A stretch of DNA of 64,000 bases, taken from assembly GCA_036785705.1 (NCBI GenBank), contig JAWUZG010000960.1, positions 168,730 through 232,729 on the forward strand. The letters run 5' to 3'. The notes beneath the pieces are model-generated. The model did not search any database. It was not told the DNA's origin and saw only the letters and a list, made by a program, of their open reading frames with translations. This document shows positions 44,076 to 57,801 of this stretch, piece by piece; position 1 is the first letter of the stretch, and each line of letters begins with the position of its first letter. Source of the stretch: Acanthornis magna (taxonomy: Eukaryota; Chordata; Aves; Passeriformes; Acanthizidae). The position numbers were made by a program, and so were the translations under genes.

Positions 44076-46082
44076 TTAGCTCATTGAGCACTGGATATGA
44101 GGTTTCTCTCAGCAGAGTGTGAGTCCTTCTTCTGTAATTGTTTCATACTTGCAGAAATTAAATTTGCTCTGTCTTGTCACACTTTTTACCATGTTTCTTT
44201 TAATATTGTAATTATATGGAAGTTTCTAAATGAGAAACACAACCCCAACTGGCAATTATTTGAAAAAAATATTTTGTGAAAAGGTTCAGATTTATTGCCT
44301 CCCCGCAAAGGCTCAGGGACTTTGATTTTTGGGCCAGTCAGACTTGCAAGATTTTTTTTTGTTTACAATGAGCTGAAGATGGTGGGGGGGCTTATTTTGA
44401 TCTTTTATGTGTGTAAATCAAGAAAACTTTGAAGTTTGTGTGGGGTTAAAACCAGTGCGACTCTGATGAGATTCAGACTGCTGTTGTTTCTGTAAGAGAT
44501 GTGTGGGGAGCTTATGCTTGTGGTGCTGCTGGACCTGTGACCTGAGCAGCCGTGGCTGGAGCCAGAGCCACCTCCTGCAGATCCCTGCACCTCCCTTGCT
44601 GCCAAAATGCCTTTTCCTCTTCAGCATGTGATTATGTGCACATCCACTTACCAAATGCCTAAAAGGAGCTGAAACAGCTGCTGAAGCACTGCTGACGTTT
44701 TCCTTTCCTTCTATTCTAAATGGACAAACAGTGACTTTAGTGCAGTGTCTTGCTATGAATTACTGGGGCCATGAAAGCTCCCATTACAGCCCTTCTCACA
44801 ACTCAACCAGCACAATGGGCAAAATCACAGATTTCCCTGATGGATTGCACAGCTCTGCACTCACACAAAGTCTGCAGATCTAAGGGATGGCAGTGCTTTG
44901 CAGGGGTAAAAAAAACACTTTTCAGTTGTTAGCACAAAGCAAAATAACAATCCCTTCTATTTAATAGAAAAAAGCCTGGGAGAAAATGGCCCCATGCTGA
45001 GCCCAGCTGTGATTTTGGTGGTGGGGGAGTGCAGGAGGGCAGGCACTGTTTTTCTGCCAAGACCTTGACTGTGGGAGTTGCTCCATCTTCCCAGCTTTTG
45101 TTGGTCAGAAATGAAGACCAGCAGGGGATTGTGTGAAGCCTACAGGGCCATGCTGTGGGGGCTTTCTCAGCTAGAGATGTTTTTGTTGGGAGTGGTTTTA
45201 CTTCAGTTAATGTATTTGAGCAGACTTGTTAGTGCTGTTTCGTCAACAGGTGGCACCCAGACATAGTCTGTACACGGTTTTCTTGGTTGGGAGAGCTGGT
45301 TTTTTATGCTTCAGTGACAGTGTGGCCATAGTGGTTCACTTTGTGTGATCAGCTTCTGGAGGGAGGACCCACAACCATGAGGAATGCTGGCATGTGGCCT
45401 TTGGTTTTGAGTAACATCCTCATGGTCAAATGCAGCCATAATAAACAATCCAGTGTGAGTGTCTTCACCCATGGCAGGGGTTCTGATGTGTAACTGTAAA
45501 CACTGGGAACATCCCTGCTCTCAGGAGGAATTTAGGTGATGTACCTCCGCTGCTGCCATTGCTTTTAAGGTACTGTAGGTTTGCCTGGTTGTAGCATCTT
45601 CCTTTTTCAACCAGATTCAATTGGATCGGGCCAGTTTCCTTGACCTGAATGTATTATTCCTATGCTTTCTATATTAATGAAATTAATTGAATGTAGTGTC
45701 AACAGTGGCATTTTTGTCTCTGTGTGTGAGGCAAACAGCTGTGAAGTCGGTCAGACTTCGCATGTCCTGTGAGCAAGTGTGACATAACTGGGAGGCAACA
45801 GTTGTGGACAGAGTCCACTGTTTAGTGAAGCACTCTAGAACCCTGAGAGATGAAAGGCAGTGCATAAATGTGAAATATTATAATTAGTGAGCAGGATCAT
45901 TGCCAAAAACCTCTTATTGTTCTCATTTGCAGGAATGTGTGCTGCTCTCTTAATTTAAAAAGTAATTCAGATAGCTTAAGAAGGTTTATTGGCTCAGTGA
46001 GGGAGAACCTTAGCTAAGAGGGATGTTAGAAGCACCTTTTTTCATTCTTATTAAAAAAGCTCAAATATGGGGGAAAAATTGT

Positions 46083-46109
46083 CTTGTAACGGCCAGGTGG
46101 CCTTACAAG
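46083..46109. repeat. Inverted repeat with four-base loop
   Basis: CTTGTAACGGCC and GGCCTTACAAG pair over 11 bp with a single bulged base, around the loop AGGT. Too short for a DNA transposon; function unknown. Confidence 0.6.
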
Positions 46110-48244
46110 GTTTTTTCCTATGTTTACTGAGTCCACTTTGCTAAATCCACCTTTGTGGTGTGGTGTGCTCTCATGCAAAGATCCCCCAACAAAGTTGAAA
46201 TGCTCAAATATTTTTAAGATCATTGTTTTTATGAGACATTTATGGTTTTATGTTTTCAAAGCTAGGGTCTGTGCAGCTAGCTGACAATATAAAATGGAAG
46301 TAGTTCAACCCTTGCAGGGAAGCAGGAGTGAGCTGTGTATGCTAAAGTTAACCCAAAGTATGAAAATGTCATGAGATGTGCATAAGAGATGTAGACTGAA
46401 ATAACTTCCCCCAAATCTTGGGTTAATTTAGTTTTTAGTTGGGGCTTATTTTGTAATTTTGTAGTGGTTTTTGATCTGTTAATGCTGATGAACTCTTTGA
46501 CGTTTCTGACTTTTACTTAGTTTTACTTTCTAGAAGTTAAGATGTTAGAAAAAAATGCATGTCTTTGGGACAAAGACAAAATCAAGAGCCTTATATCATT
46601 GTAGGAGTATTTCTAACGTCCCTATTTTTGTATATCACCATCTGCAATGTGTGTTTGGCTTGAAAACCTGACTCAAGGACACTGTCTGCTCCTGGCCTCT
46701 CCTCTTTGTCCAGAAAGAAAGGCGACAAAGCAGATATCTTACCAATCCTTATTCAGAGGCTGCACTTCTTGGGCTTTAAAGGAAGGTGAGGTAGGTGTCC
46801 CTCTTGTCCTACCATTCCAGCACCATAGTTCATCCGAGGATGAGCAGTTTGCTAAATTTTTGGTAGCTTCAGCTTATATAATTACCTGTAGCCAAATTCT
46901 GGTCATAATTAGTGTACTATAGAGATATTTGGCCATAGACCTGGGAAGGATAATAAGGCTGTAGAGGCAGCACTTTTACAGGTTGCATTATTTTTCTATC
47001 TTTAGTACTAAATGGGCAAGGTAAAATGTGTTGAATTCTCCTTGCATGTAAACAGCTAAGTCTAATTTCCAGGTTCTAGCTTCTCTTTTGTAGAAGTTAG
47101 ACCAAAACAGGAAGCAGGAGGGAAAAAAAGAGAATAAAATGGCATGCATCTTTCTTTCAATGTTTTCTAAATTATACCAAGGTCAGCAGGCCAGAACAGT
47201 TGGTATTACTGTACCTTTCCTGGCATTATTAAATGTTTTGCATCCTGTTCATATACCATCTGTTTAGTTGTTCAGTGATATAATGACCAAAATGAAAAGC
47301 AAAGACATTTGCACTGGCATTGTATAAAATAGACTGCTGGAAATTCAGAGCAGTTCCTTGCCTACTTTGAGTAAGATCCCTTGTTTATTCTGGTAAATGA
47401 CTCACTTGGGCAGTTACTGCCAGCATTTTGGAAGATTGCATGCCCAGCATTTTTACATGCCGAATGTTCAGCATGTATATACAGCATGTTATATAGTTGA
47501 AACTGGCACACACAAGGACCAGATTTTCAAAGGTCCTTGGATTTCACACAGGTTTTGCACTAAGGCTGCATTCCCAAAAAACTGAATATCAACAAGAACT
47601 CATATTTTGAAAAGCCTGACAGCTTAGAAAGAATTGTTTTGTTGCCTAAAATAAAATGAAGCAAGAGTTTGCTTCCTGGCAGTGTCTGCAGAGGATGGGA
47701 AAATTCTGGCCAGGGAGAGTAGTAACAGATAACTGTTGCTCTTGGTTGCTCCTTTGAAGTGTGAGCACTCTGAGAAAGCCTAACTCTTTTCAGGAGCGAT
47801 GTCCTCCCAAAGTGAGCTCTTACACCTAGACTGGAGGAAATCTGGCATATATGGAAAAAAGAAGGCAAACCCCACACTTTTAAGGCTGTGGAAAATAATA
47901 CGTATTCTTTGTATTGTTTAACCAAATACAGAGATTGTTGTCCAGAGAGCTGGTGGATGCCCTGGACATGTTCAAGGTCAGGTTGGGCGAGGCTCACCCC
48001 AAATGTTGTGGGTGTGGAATGGCAGCACCTTTTCATTCCATATGATCTTCAGGTGTGTTCCCCTGTACACTGATTGCATAAGGACAAGCCGGGGTAGAAC
48101 ACTCTGAACAACACAACTCTTAATCAGCTATCAGTTCTCACTTTTCCCACACACAGACTGTTTGATTGGCCTTTACACTGAGAAATTTCCACAAAAGGGA
48201 AGGCAATAGAGCCTTTATTTCAGACTCAAGTTCTGCAGTACCTC

Positions 48245-48910
48245 ATGTGAACAGGCTGAGAGCAGCCCTGGGGAGAAGGACTTGGGGGTGCTGGTGGATG
48301 TGAGGCTGGATATGAGCCAGCCAAGAAAATCAAAAATACCCTGAGCTACATCAAAGAGAGAGTGGCCAGTGGAGTGAGGGAGAGGATTCTGCCCCTCTCC
48401 TTTGGTGAGACCCCAGCTGGGGTGCTGCATCCAGCTCTGGGGTTCTGAGCACAGCAAGGACTTGGACCGGTTGGAGTGAGTCCAAAGAGCACCACAGAGA
48501 TGATCAGAGGGATGGAGCACTTCTGTGAAGAAAGACAAAGAGAATTGGGATTGTTCAGCCTGGGGAAGAGGTGGCCTTGGGGAGATCTTGTTGCAGCCTT
48601 CCAAGACCTAAAGGGAGCCTAAGAAATACAAAGAAGGGCTTTTTCCAAGGGGAAATGTCTTTAAACTGAAAGAGAGTAGATTTTGATTAGATATGAGAAA
48701 GAAATTCTCTACTGGGAAGATGGTGAGGCATTGGAACAGTTTTCCCAGAAAAGGTGTGTATGTCCCATCCCTGAAAGTGTAAAAGCCCAGGTTAAGTGAG
48801 GGTTTGAACAACCTGGTCTAGTGGAAAGTGTCCCTGCTCATGTCAAGGTGGTTGGAATTAAATGATCTTTAAGGTCTCTTCCAACCAAGCCATTCTATGA
48901 TTCTGTGATT
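48245..48910 (+). mobile_element. CR1 LINE, near-complete 3' end
   Basis: Carries the CR1 3' end in order: GGGAGAAGGACTTGGGGGTG, CTGGTGGATGTGAGGCTGG, GATCAGAGGGATGGAGCAC, TTGTTCAGCCTGGGGAAGAG, TTAAACTGAAAGAGAGTAGA, CATCCCTGAAAGT and CTCTTCCAACCAAGCCATTC. It ends in the diagnostic TCTATGATTCTGTGATT repeat. Sense orientation, 5'-truncated as usual, with some internal deletions. Confidence 0.95.
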
Positions 48911-50902
48911 TAAGATAATAAATGGTAAAATTTCTGTAATTAAAAAAATAAGGTTTCCTTTCTGATAATGACAATTACATGAAATCTATAAACAAAAATT
49001 ACAATGTATTTAAAGTGGTTTTGTGTTTGTGTGGACGAGTCAAGGGTAACTTCTGAATGAGTTTTAATAAAGGTAAGTGCATGCTGGAGGTACTATAAAA
49101 ATCCCAGTTTGCTGATGAAACTGATAAATTATGAAAATTGATGCCAATAATTTATTTTTCTGTTGATACTGAGATTAGCACTTGCAGACAGAGAGTTAAA
49201 GTTCATCATTTAAGAGTGCCAGAGGCACTGCTGGGCTATGTTTACAAGCCTTTTAATGACTCTGGTAGGTGATGCCACATGAATATTCGTTTTAATGGCA
49301 TATATTGGTAGGCGAAAAATTGCGACTTGCACGATATAGCCATCTCTTAAAAATTAAATGAACATATGGTAAATGATAGGCATTTTAAAGAAGCTCCAAA
49401 TAGTTTCATTACAGTTAGCTGGCAGTGATGGAATTGAAGAGTAATAAGGAGGGAAAGAAAAGCTTTCCTTCTGTGTGCAGACTGAAACTGTGATTACACT
49501 GGTATCTCATGTACAGGATAAGTGGGAAGGGAGGGCTCATACCATGTGAAATTGCTGACAAATGTTAAAATCAGTCCTGTATCATGTGCAGAGGCTTTAA
49601 TCATGTTGCTGACTGCATCTCTTTTTGTGAAAGGGGACACGTCTTGCCTTTGAGGACATTTACCTAGCTGGAAAAGCCTTGTTTCCAATTGTTATGCAGA
49701 GCCGCGTGTCATCCCATTGCCGCAGACTGTGAGCTCGTGATAAGAGCTAATTGACTCGCAATTCCTTATTTGCATCGCATTTTTGATTCCTGGAAATCAA
49801 TGAGCAACCTGAAAGTCATGACATTGTAGAGGTCAGTGTGTACACACACACGCCAGCAACCACAGAATTTGATTAGCTGAAATGGTGACAGGGTTTTTGT
49901 ACATTTTTTTAGCTTTGATATGAAAAAGAGTTGGACAAGGTAGGTCTGGCTGAGAAGTGTTTGCTTATCATCTTTTTTTCTCTCTCATAAAACTGCCGGC
50001 AGTCTACTCAGGTGCCTTTAAAGCTTGTACTGCTGACAGCAGTTGGAGTTTCTGGGGAAGTGCTATGATGCTGAGGAAGCAAGTTTAATAATTTCTGACG
50101 TTGATCCTATGCTGGTTAAAGAATGTAGGATTTTCAGGACAAGCCTGAGAAAAGATAGGCCACTGAGGAAGATGCTCTACTACTAAAAACATGTGCTGAA
50201 AGCCTGAGGAGTAACTTTTTGTTCTTCCGGAACAGCAACTGTTGTTTCATGCTAAGCAGGAGTTCTGATGGAAATTCATATAGATTTTCAGGTTCTGCAA
50301 AGCCATATGAGGTATTTTGCATGAGTAATGATCACTCCGAAAAAGAGCCTTTCTGCAGTAAGCTTAAAATCTAGGAGTATGAATCAAATATAATGCACTG
50401 TACATACATCATCATAAGTGGTCTTGATACCCCAGAAAAAGTTTCTCTACACCGATGATTTTCATTAACAAGTTGCATGTGAGAAAGGTCAGTAATCCTT
50501 GTTCACACAGTGTCTCTAAATTGTCTATTAAAGTGCCTGTTAACAGTGACATCTTTTTTGAGAGGGAAAAGCCACTTGTTTATGTCTTTTGTCACTAATA
50601 TGCTGAATGAAGTATTGAACTGAATGGAATGAGGTGGTGTCAGGGGCCAATGATGAGAGAAAAAGAATTGACAAAAGAGAAGGAAATGATACAGAGAATA
50701 TGGAAATAAGTAGAAAGCAGAAATCTGTGTGGAAATGGAAAAGTGATCAATATATCTACAATTAATTCAGGCTAGGTGACACTGGGAAAAGGAGGCTTCA
50801 GAAATCTGCTACTGCGTTTTTGTTTCTGATTTCTTTAAACACGTGTAGTAGAAGAAAAATATTGCCAAATACAGGAAAGGCTGAAAAGAAAGTAAATCAA
50901 GG
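48911..50902. other. Non-coding with candidate conserved blocks
   Basis: No exon seen. The part 49140-49850 has the even composition and motif content expected of conserved regulatory DNA; the strongest part is listed separately. Confidence 0.4.
49495..49850. promoter_or_regulatory. Best candidate conserved non-coding element
   Basis: A 350-base block free of repeats and homopolymers. It contains GCTAATTGA (49746-49754), an ATTTGCAT octamer (49768-49775), GATTCCTGGAAATCAATGAG and several TTTAATCA-like sites. Such blocks are typical of deeply conserved enhancers in gene deserts. Inference from composition only. Confidence 0.35.
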
Positions 50903-51018
50903 GGAAGGAAGGAAGGAAGGAAGGAAGGAAGGAAGGAAGGAAGGAAGGAAGGAAGGAAGGAAGGAAGGAAGGAAGGAAGGAAGGAAGGAAGGAAGGAAGG
51001 AAGGAAGGAAGGAAGGAA
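50903..51018 (+). repeat. (GGAA)29 microsatellite
   Basis: Twenty-nine uninterrupted GGAA units, then a short interruption (TGGTGC) and four further units at 51025-51040. GGAA is the ETS-family core site. The perfect array indicates recent expansion and likely length polymorphism. Confidence 0.98.
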
Positions 51019-54000
51019 TGGTGCGGAAGGAAGGAAGGAATTATTCTCTGGAAGTGGGTACATCTGTGTCTTGAACAACAAAAATCATGCTCTTTCTGAC
51101 TCCACTTCCTTGACACCTGCAAGCAAATGAAATATGTGCTAAAATGTCCAGTTATATGAAAATTGGTTTGGAAAGGGCAGCTAGAGTAAAATCTAAAATG
51201 AAGGCAGGAAAATAACAGAAATCATAAATAACAGGAAGTCATGACAGGGGCATAATCTTTTCCAGCCTTAATGATTTTATTATTTTATGAGATGTGGTAA
51301 TACTATGTAAAAATAAAGCTCTCTGTAGAGTTGCCCAAAATAATATCTAGTAATCATTTGAGACATCCTATGTGGAATGGGTTGGTAAGTTGCAGACCTT
51401 ACAGTGGTGCTGTAGCCTCGGGAGTGCTGGATTTCAGGGCGAATAAGCACAGGCAAAGCACATTGCATGCCTGTGGGCAGTAGAAACAAATGCTTCTTAG
51501 AGGTCACAAAGCCTCACAAAGAATCAATCTGTAGATACACATGTGCATGTGCCATGCATGTGCCAAGATACACTTTGTGATAGAACACTGATAGTGCAGG
51601 GCAGTAATGAGGGGCAGCACTGTAGGATTTAATTTGCTATTATTTTATTTTACAACCAAGTTTGATGTAGATGCATACTTGAATTTCTTAGGACCTGGAA
51701 GATTCTTCAGCCTGTGAAACCACATGATGAGAAGGTGTTTTCCCTGCCAGGCAGGGCAGGTCTGGCTTCAGACATCTCAGAAGAACATCCTGGTTTGGTC
51801 TCTTTGCTGCTTCTGTCTCCTTCTGCTCTGTCTTCTTCCACAATGCATAGTGTGTTATGCTATGTCCTGTTGAGGAGCTAAACCATGTCCATTTAACAGT
51901 CACTGGGCATTGCCTGTTTGTCAAATGTTTTAATCTGTGAACCAAATACGTGGAATGTGCAGTTAGCTTGCAGGAGTAGGTAGTCATAGGGGTTTACATG
52001 GGCTGATTGAGTGGGGTTTTCGCCTTAGTTTTGCGGATGCTGTTGTATCATACCATGCTGCTTGTTTTCCAAAATTAAGCAGTATTTTAAGAAAAGAAAG
52101 GAAAGAAGCTTCCAGAAGAGTTTGATTTAAAATTACTTCAAGAATCCTGAACTATTAGCCATTTCATATGGAGCAATGCTAATGTTGTGCAATATGCATT
52201 AAAAGGGGAGGGGAAGAATGAAATGCTTTCAAACAAATGACTAATGTGCACATTAGGACAAGTCTTCTTGCATCTTAGGCATTTTCACTTCTTACATTGT
52301 TATGACTACAAGTTCTACATTTATTTACCACATAAAACTTTCATCTTTAGGGAATGAAAGATTTCCATATTAGCGCAGCAGAAATTTCCTCAAAACTGTT
52401 ATGATCTTACTTACTAATTAGGAAAATATTTTTGATCCTATGGATTGAAGAGAGACCAGGAGGTTTTCCATCTAACTAACTAGCTGTTATGCAACATGTG
52501 TGTTAAAATATAAATAGTCTTTATATCTCTCTAGTAATTTATTTGATACACAAGTATGAGTGTTATTACCTCATGTGCATGTAACAAAGAGTGTCTCATG
52601 TTTTCTTGAATTCTACGTCTGTGAAGCAGAGACACCTTTTTAGTAGAGCTACTGATTTTCATCAGCTATTCATAACAAAAATACAAACTGATTTTGTTTT
52701 TAATATGGAATAGTGATATTTCAGTTTATTTTTAAAATTTTTTAAAAATTAATTTTGAACAAACAAGATTTTCCCTGTTCTGAACAGTAAAAACCAAAAT
52801 CTGAAAGTCATTCAATAGAAGGCATTCTCACACTGGTAGGAATGCATGATAAAATGATGTTACAGAAGAGTTTGTAAGAAGATGTAAAATTATATGGATA
52901 AGTAGAATATCATGGCAGCTAAGAGTACCAATTTATATTATAGATTCTCCTGTGTTGAAACAGTAGCACAAGTTATTTTCATTCATTGCAAAATGAAAAG
53001 CCCACTCCCTAAGACAGAAATTCTTTTAAAGTTGCTCTGTGTGTTAAAGAGAATGTTGCAGTAGTGACCCCCTGAGTGCCACATGGGTCATCCTGAGCTC
53101 TCCCAGGGGATGCCCAACTCCAGCATGAAAACAGAGTCCCTGCCTTTGCATGTGTTTAGCTGAAGAGCTTCACCACAAAGGCAAAGCTCTTCAGGTCAGT
53201 TCTGGTTGTTTTCAAGGCACTTGGAGAATCCTTCAGTCCCTGTTCTTACCTAGTGGCGCTGGGGAGAAAGAGAGGGAAGACACTGTTTTGGTGCTGCTCC
53301 CTTGCTCTTCACTTCTTCCAAGGCACTGCTGCTCAGCACTTTGCCCTGGTACCTCCAGAGGTCCTACTTACTGGTGAAGAGGGTCAGCAGTGCTATTTGC
53401 TGTAAGCTTCGCAGTATTTTTTTCTTTTTTTAAAATGAGTAAATAATGTATAGCATCACCACCAGTGTTGTTCTAGCTTTTGTTGATCTCTGTATCTGAT
53501 CTTCACCAGGCTGGGACATTTTGTGGGGAGGCAGAGAATGACACAAAAATGTTCTAGCAGTAGATGGTGAGCAAAGTCTGTAGCATGAAGCCATCTGTGG
53601 CTTCTCTCTTGTGGTGGCACGATAGATCTGTTAAGGAGACTTTTGGAGGACTAGGAAGCTAGAATGGATTTTAATGATTTATTTTCTTTGAAGAGAGGTA
53701 CTTGGCATTTGATGGTTTATGCAATAATGAACAAAATTTTAGTATGTTGCAGGTTGTTGTCTGACACTTTCCCAGGATAGATTGCATGTCAGGCCTTTTA
53801 TACTGTAAATATTTAGGAATAGCAGTGTTTGAAAAGAGAGACTTGGCTATTCTACTAGCTTCACAGAAGTTTTCTTGCTTAAAGCAAGTGTATCAAAGGA
53901 TTATAATTAGTGCAACAGAAAAGAGAGTAAATATTTCAGTGTTAGGTGTTTGAGTACTATTGTTTTGTGTTGGTCTTCTTTGAAAAAAACTTCATTTGGT

Positions 54001-56559
54001 GAAACTGGAGGACAAAGTGCAGTGGGCAGTGAGTTGAGTGCTTTGCAGGGTACATCACTCAGAAGGAAGAGGGCACCTGGGCTGCCTCACAAAGCTGGAG
54101 GAGACAGGTGCTGACTTGACCTTTGGTGATTCCTTCTTAGTGTTCTTGGGTTGTTTTTGGTTTTCCGGGTGTGCTGCCAGGAAGACTCGAGAATGGACTT
54201 TGCACTGTCTCCATAAGAGAAACACTGTGCCTCTCCCACCTCTCAGTGACATTGTACTACCTCATTTTTAGCAGCTTACTAAAGCAGAGGTTTAGCCTCA
54301 TCCTGGCATGCCAAAGATCCCTTCTACTCTGTGATGTCTGTAAGAGACAGAGTTGGTCAAACACTTTGTGTGACCGAAACAAAGTTCTTGTGCTGCAACA
54401 ACAGAGTGAGTCAAAATCTGTGTGTGGAAACTGTAATTCTCTCCCTTCCACTGGAGAGGTCATGTGGTTTTGAAGGTGCCTGCTCAGAAACCAATGTGAC
54501 AGGTCCAAACCTAGTAAACCAGTGATGGTCTTTTTCACAAGATGTTTGCAATTTGGGGTAATTTTTTGTTACATGTTTTTCTAATCAGGCTTTACAAACA
54601 AAAGAATTTGAATTTACAAGCCTTTATTCTTTCATTCAATCCTCTTAATTTAAGTTGATTTTGACCTATTCCAACTCTATTAATGATAAAATTGAAGAGG
54701 TGTTTTTGGCTACTGTTCATAAATATACAATGATCTACAGTGTTTTTTACTGAATAGAATTTGAATTTAAAATACCTAAAAGATTAGTATTGGAGTCACG
54801 TAATCTTATCTCAAATATCCCTTTCTTTAGTATGGGAGCTGGTTTCAACTTTTCTAATACTTAACTCTTTTGCCTTGTAAATAATGCATATGCACTATGT
54901 GACTATTAAGAATTTAGTCTATTGTCTCCTATTTTTCTAATTTATATGGTCTTCCTGATATGAAATGAAGAAGATTCTGGGCATATTCCCCCAGGACAGG
55001 AAAACTGCTAGTAGAATTCAATACTCTCTCCTACAGAAATTTGAATATATTTCGAATGCATTAAAATTGATCTTAAAAGGCAGCATTCTTTGTGGAAAGG
55101 TATCACTGTGCATTTGCAACAAGTTAAAAAAGTATTATTTATGTTCTAGAAGTTTGCTGTTAGCTTTCAACAGTCTTAAAACTCAGAAAATTACTTTCAG
55201 AAGTCATTCTGCAGTGTATTAGGATATCAATATAGCTCAGGTTTTACTTGTTGCAAATGTGATTCTTGATATCACTTTGCAAGCAAATGCACTGTGCCCA
55301 GGGCTACAGCATCCACTGAAAAATGCCTTCCTGGACACTGCAAGGACACAGATGCAGTCTGGGCTGATTTCCAAGCTACTATGTCTGAAAATTCACCACA
55401 TCACCTCTGCCAGCTCCTCTGTTTTTTGAAGGGATGAACTGAGGGGCACTGGGCATCCCACAATTGTGTATGGTGTTCCGTAGGTAGTTTTTTCAAAAGT
55501 GTAAAATTTTTGAAGTAAGGAAATCCTCCCTTGAGGCTCAGGCTGGCATACCATTTATGTACAAGTAAATAATGTGCAGCCTTTCAAAGGCAACACAAAT
55601 TGTGAGTAAAAAAATTACCTATCTGTGTGAAGATTGATAGAGTAGGCATCGAATTTTGTTCTGTAAAAATGCCAATAAAGATGGAAGGTGAGTCAAGCTG
55701 CTTTATACACCACCCCAAAAAAAAAAAAAAAAAAGTTAAATAGACCTAAATGAAACCCTAAACTGCTCTAGGTGTATTAATATAAAATGGTAAAGTCATA
55801 CAAATGGAGCAACATATCTGAGACAAGACTGTGTATAATAGTAGTTTCCTGAATAAAATAGCAATAATGCCAGATTCTTATAGACCGTTATTCACAATCT
55901 AGAAGATAACTTTCTAAATATTTTTAGTTTACAGCATATAAATAAATCAAAGAGTAAAATAATTGTATGTCAGACCATATGCTATCAAAGTATTTTACTG
56001 TGTAAGGGGCCTTAGAGATCCTGTATCACTTAATCATTTCATAAATATAGGTTTTCATTGAATATGAAATGTATGCACAGTAAAGGCGAGTAATATGAAT
56101 AGTACCAAAGTGACACATCCTGCAGTAGTAAATAATCCAGATAACTAAATTGATATACTCAGGGATACTTAACTGGCACATTTTGAGTTGTATTGAACAG
56201 TTACATGTATGGCAGTGTAGTATATCTCTTATTAGAGGTGGACTTTGACTCCGTTTCCACCAGTTACAATTTATTAAGTTGAAGAGTGACTACTTTTAAA
56301 CTCAGCTAATTAATTATTAGCTTAATACTTGGCAGTGTTGTTACTTTGCAACAGGCTCTAAATCCAAGTTATTTATGATGGTAGTTCAGGCACTGCAAGG
56401 GATCAGTTTTCATGAGCTCTGAGTTACTGGGGTTTGTGGATCAGCACACACTCAGTCATGTACTCAGTAAGAAGAAAGGAAAGCGGAGCAGAGATGAGGA
56501 AATAATTGTGAAAGAATGTGGTTCCCACCATGGTGCAATGGCAGCAGGAATTGTATCAG

Positions 56560-56800
56560 GCACACAAAATTAGCATCTTCATTTTTAGAGGCAAAATCCT
56601 ATTTTACAATCACAATTACTTTCAGCAGGGGCGTGAATGTGCATGAATTTATGGTTGGATCAGGAGTCCCACATGCCATGCAATCCTAGGCTCTTTAATT
56701 GGGACTTGCACAGAGAAATCGGAGCATCTGTGCTAAATTTTACTGACATTATGCTATCAGGAAACCCAAGCATCTGATTTAGTGCCATAACTTTAGGAAC
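56560..56800. promoter_or_regulatory. Candidate conserved non-coding element
   Basis: Repeat-free block with CACAATTACTTTC, GTGCATGAATTTATGG, CTTTAATTGGGACTTG and GACATTATGC. It follows an AT-rich stretch with TTAATTATTAGCTTAAT near 56310. Same reasoning and same limits as the other candidates. Confidence 0.3.
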
Positions 56801-57696
56801 TGAACCCCTCCTTCCTATATATAGCCAAAAATCTGAACAGACAATCTACACATACGGTGCCACATCTTGATTCTGCCTTAATTTAATGAAATGGTGCATT
56901 TAGAATTAAGTGATGGCAGAGTTTGGCCCATCATTTAGCCAGTGTTGTTATGAGTAATGGAAGGTGGCAATTAAAAGTCTGTCCTGCAGGGGAATTTTGG
57001 GTTTCATGTGAAAGATGCTGGGAGGAGGAAGCTGTGGGGCTGGGGGAGGGCACACAGGCTGCTTCCAGCTGGTGTGAAGGGCTGATCTGCTGTGCATTCA
57101 TTGCCCCTTGGTTTTGTCACAAGCAAACTTGTTCAAATAGGTTTTCAAAGAAAACCAGAAAATGGGTCTGTCTTAAGCTCCAGTGTTTCTATCCTCTGAA
57201 ACTCTCCTTTCTTTTTCATCACCTTCCTTCAGAGGTGAGCCATAATTAAGCTAAAAATAACAAAGCTGCTTCAGATTTTATCTCCTCTGGTGTCTCACTG
57301 CACCTGAGAGGTTAAAGCATTTATTTTACAAAAGAAACCCACATACAGAAAATTTTGGTTTTGTTTTGATGTTATGTGTACTGATGATCATGAATGAACA
57401 TATTTTATGAGTATTAAATATTGCAGGCTAGGTTCAACCATAATAATTGGTAAGTTTCCTGGAATTGCATGAATATATAATGAATTTTTATTAGACTTAA
57501 TAAAAAAATTGAAGGAAATTTTATGCATAGATATGTATCCAGAATTTTATTAAAAATGTAAATGCATTATAAAGCAGTAAAAGACAATAATGTCTACCAA
57601 AAATATATATTACAATATTTTGTTTTGGATAGTGTTAATTTGTGTCAAATTCAAGCAATTGATAATTCTGTTTTTTTCTCTTTTTTTTTATTGAAG

Positions 57697-57801
57697 CTGA
57701 TTGTGGGTGGACTAATTTACTCTTGGGACATGAGTACCTGTCCAGGAGAGCTCTGGGGGACGTTTCGCTATCAAGTCCCTCAGTTGCATTCCTAAATTCA
57801 G
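57697..57801 (+). other. Exon-like open segment of 105 bp, unassigned
   Basis: A long T/C tract ending TTGAAG is followed by 105 bases ending at a TTCAG/GTGAAG donor, with one frame (phase 1 to phase 1) free of stops. Exon D of FBXO15 also ends in phase 1. The translation shows no similarity to the known FBXO15 C-terminal part, so I do not assign it. Confidence 0.2.

Larger units (their letters stand above)
35936..48244. other. Gene desert block 3
   Basis: About 12 kb without an exon or RNA gene I can support. It holds an AAT run near 37966-37981, a candidate conserved element near 43985-44075 and an inverted repeat at 46083-46109. Confidence 0.4.

Noticed and set aside
45080..45500. Possible further LTR (TGTGGGGG start, AATAAA near 45440)
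   Set aside because: No CA end with a flanking duplication and no family resemblance I could name.
47560..48036. 158-codon minus-strand open frame
   Set aside because: Longest open frame of the desert, but it starts at no convincing signal, shows no domain and has the codon use of random AT-rich DNA.
50809..51122. Open frames on both strands through the GGAA array
   Set aside because: Repeat artefacts; a four-base unit stays open in all frames it contains no stop in.
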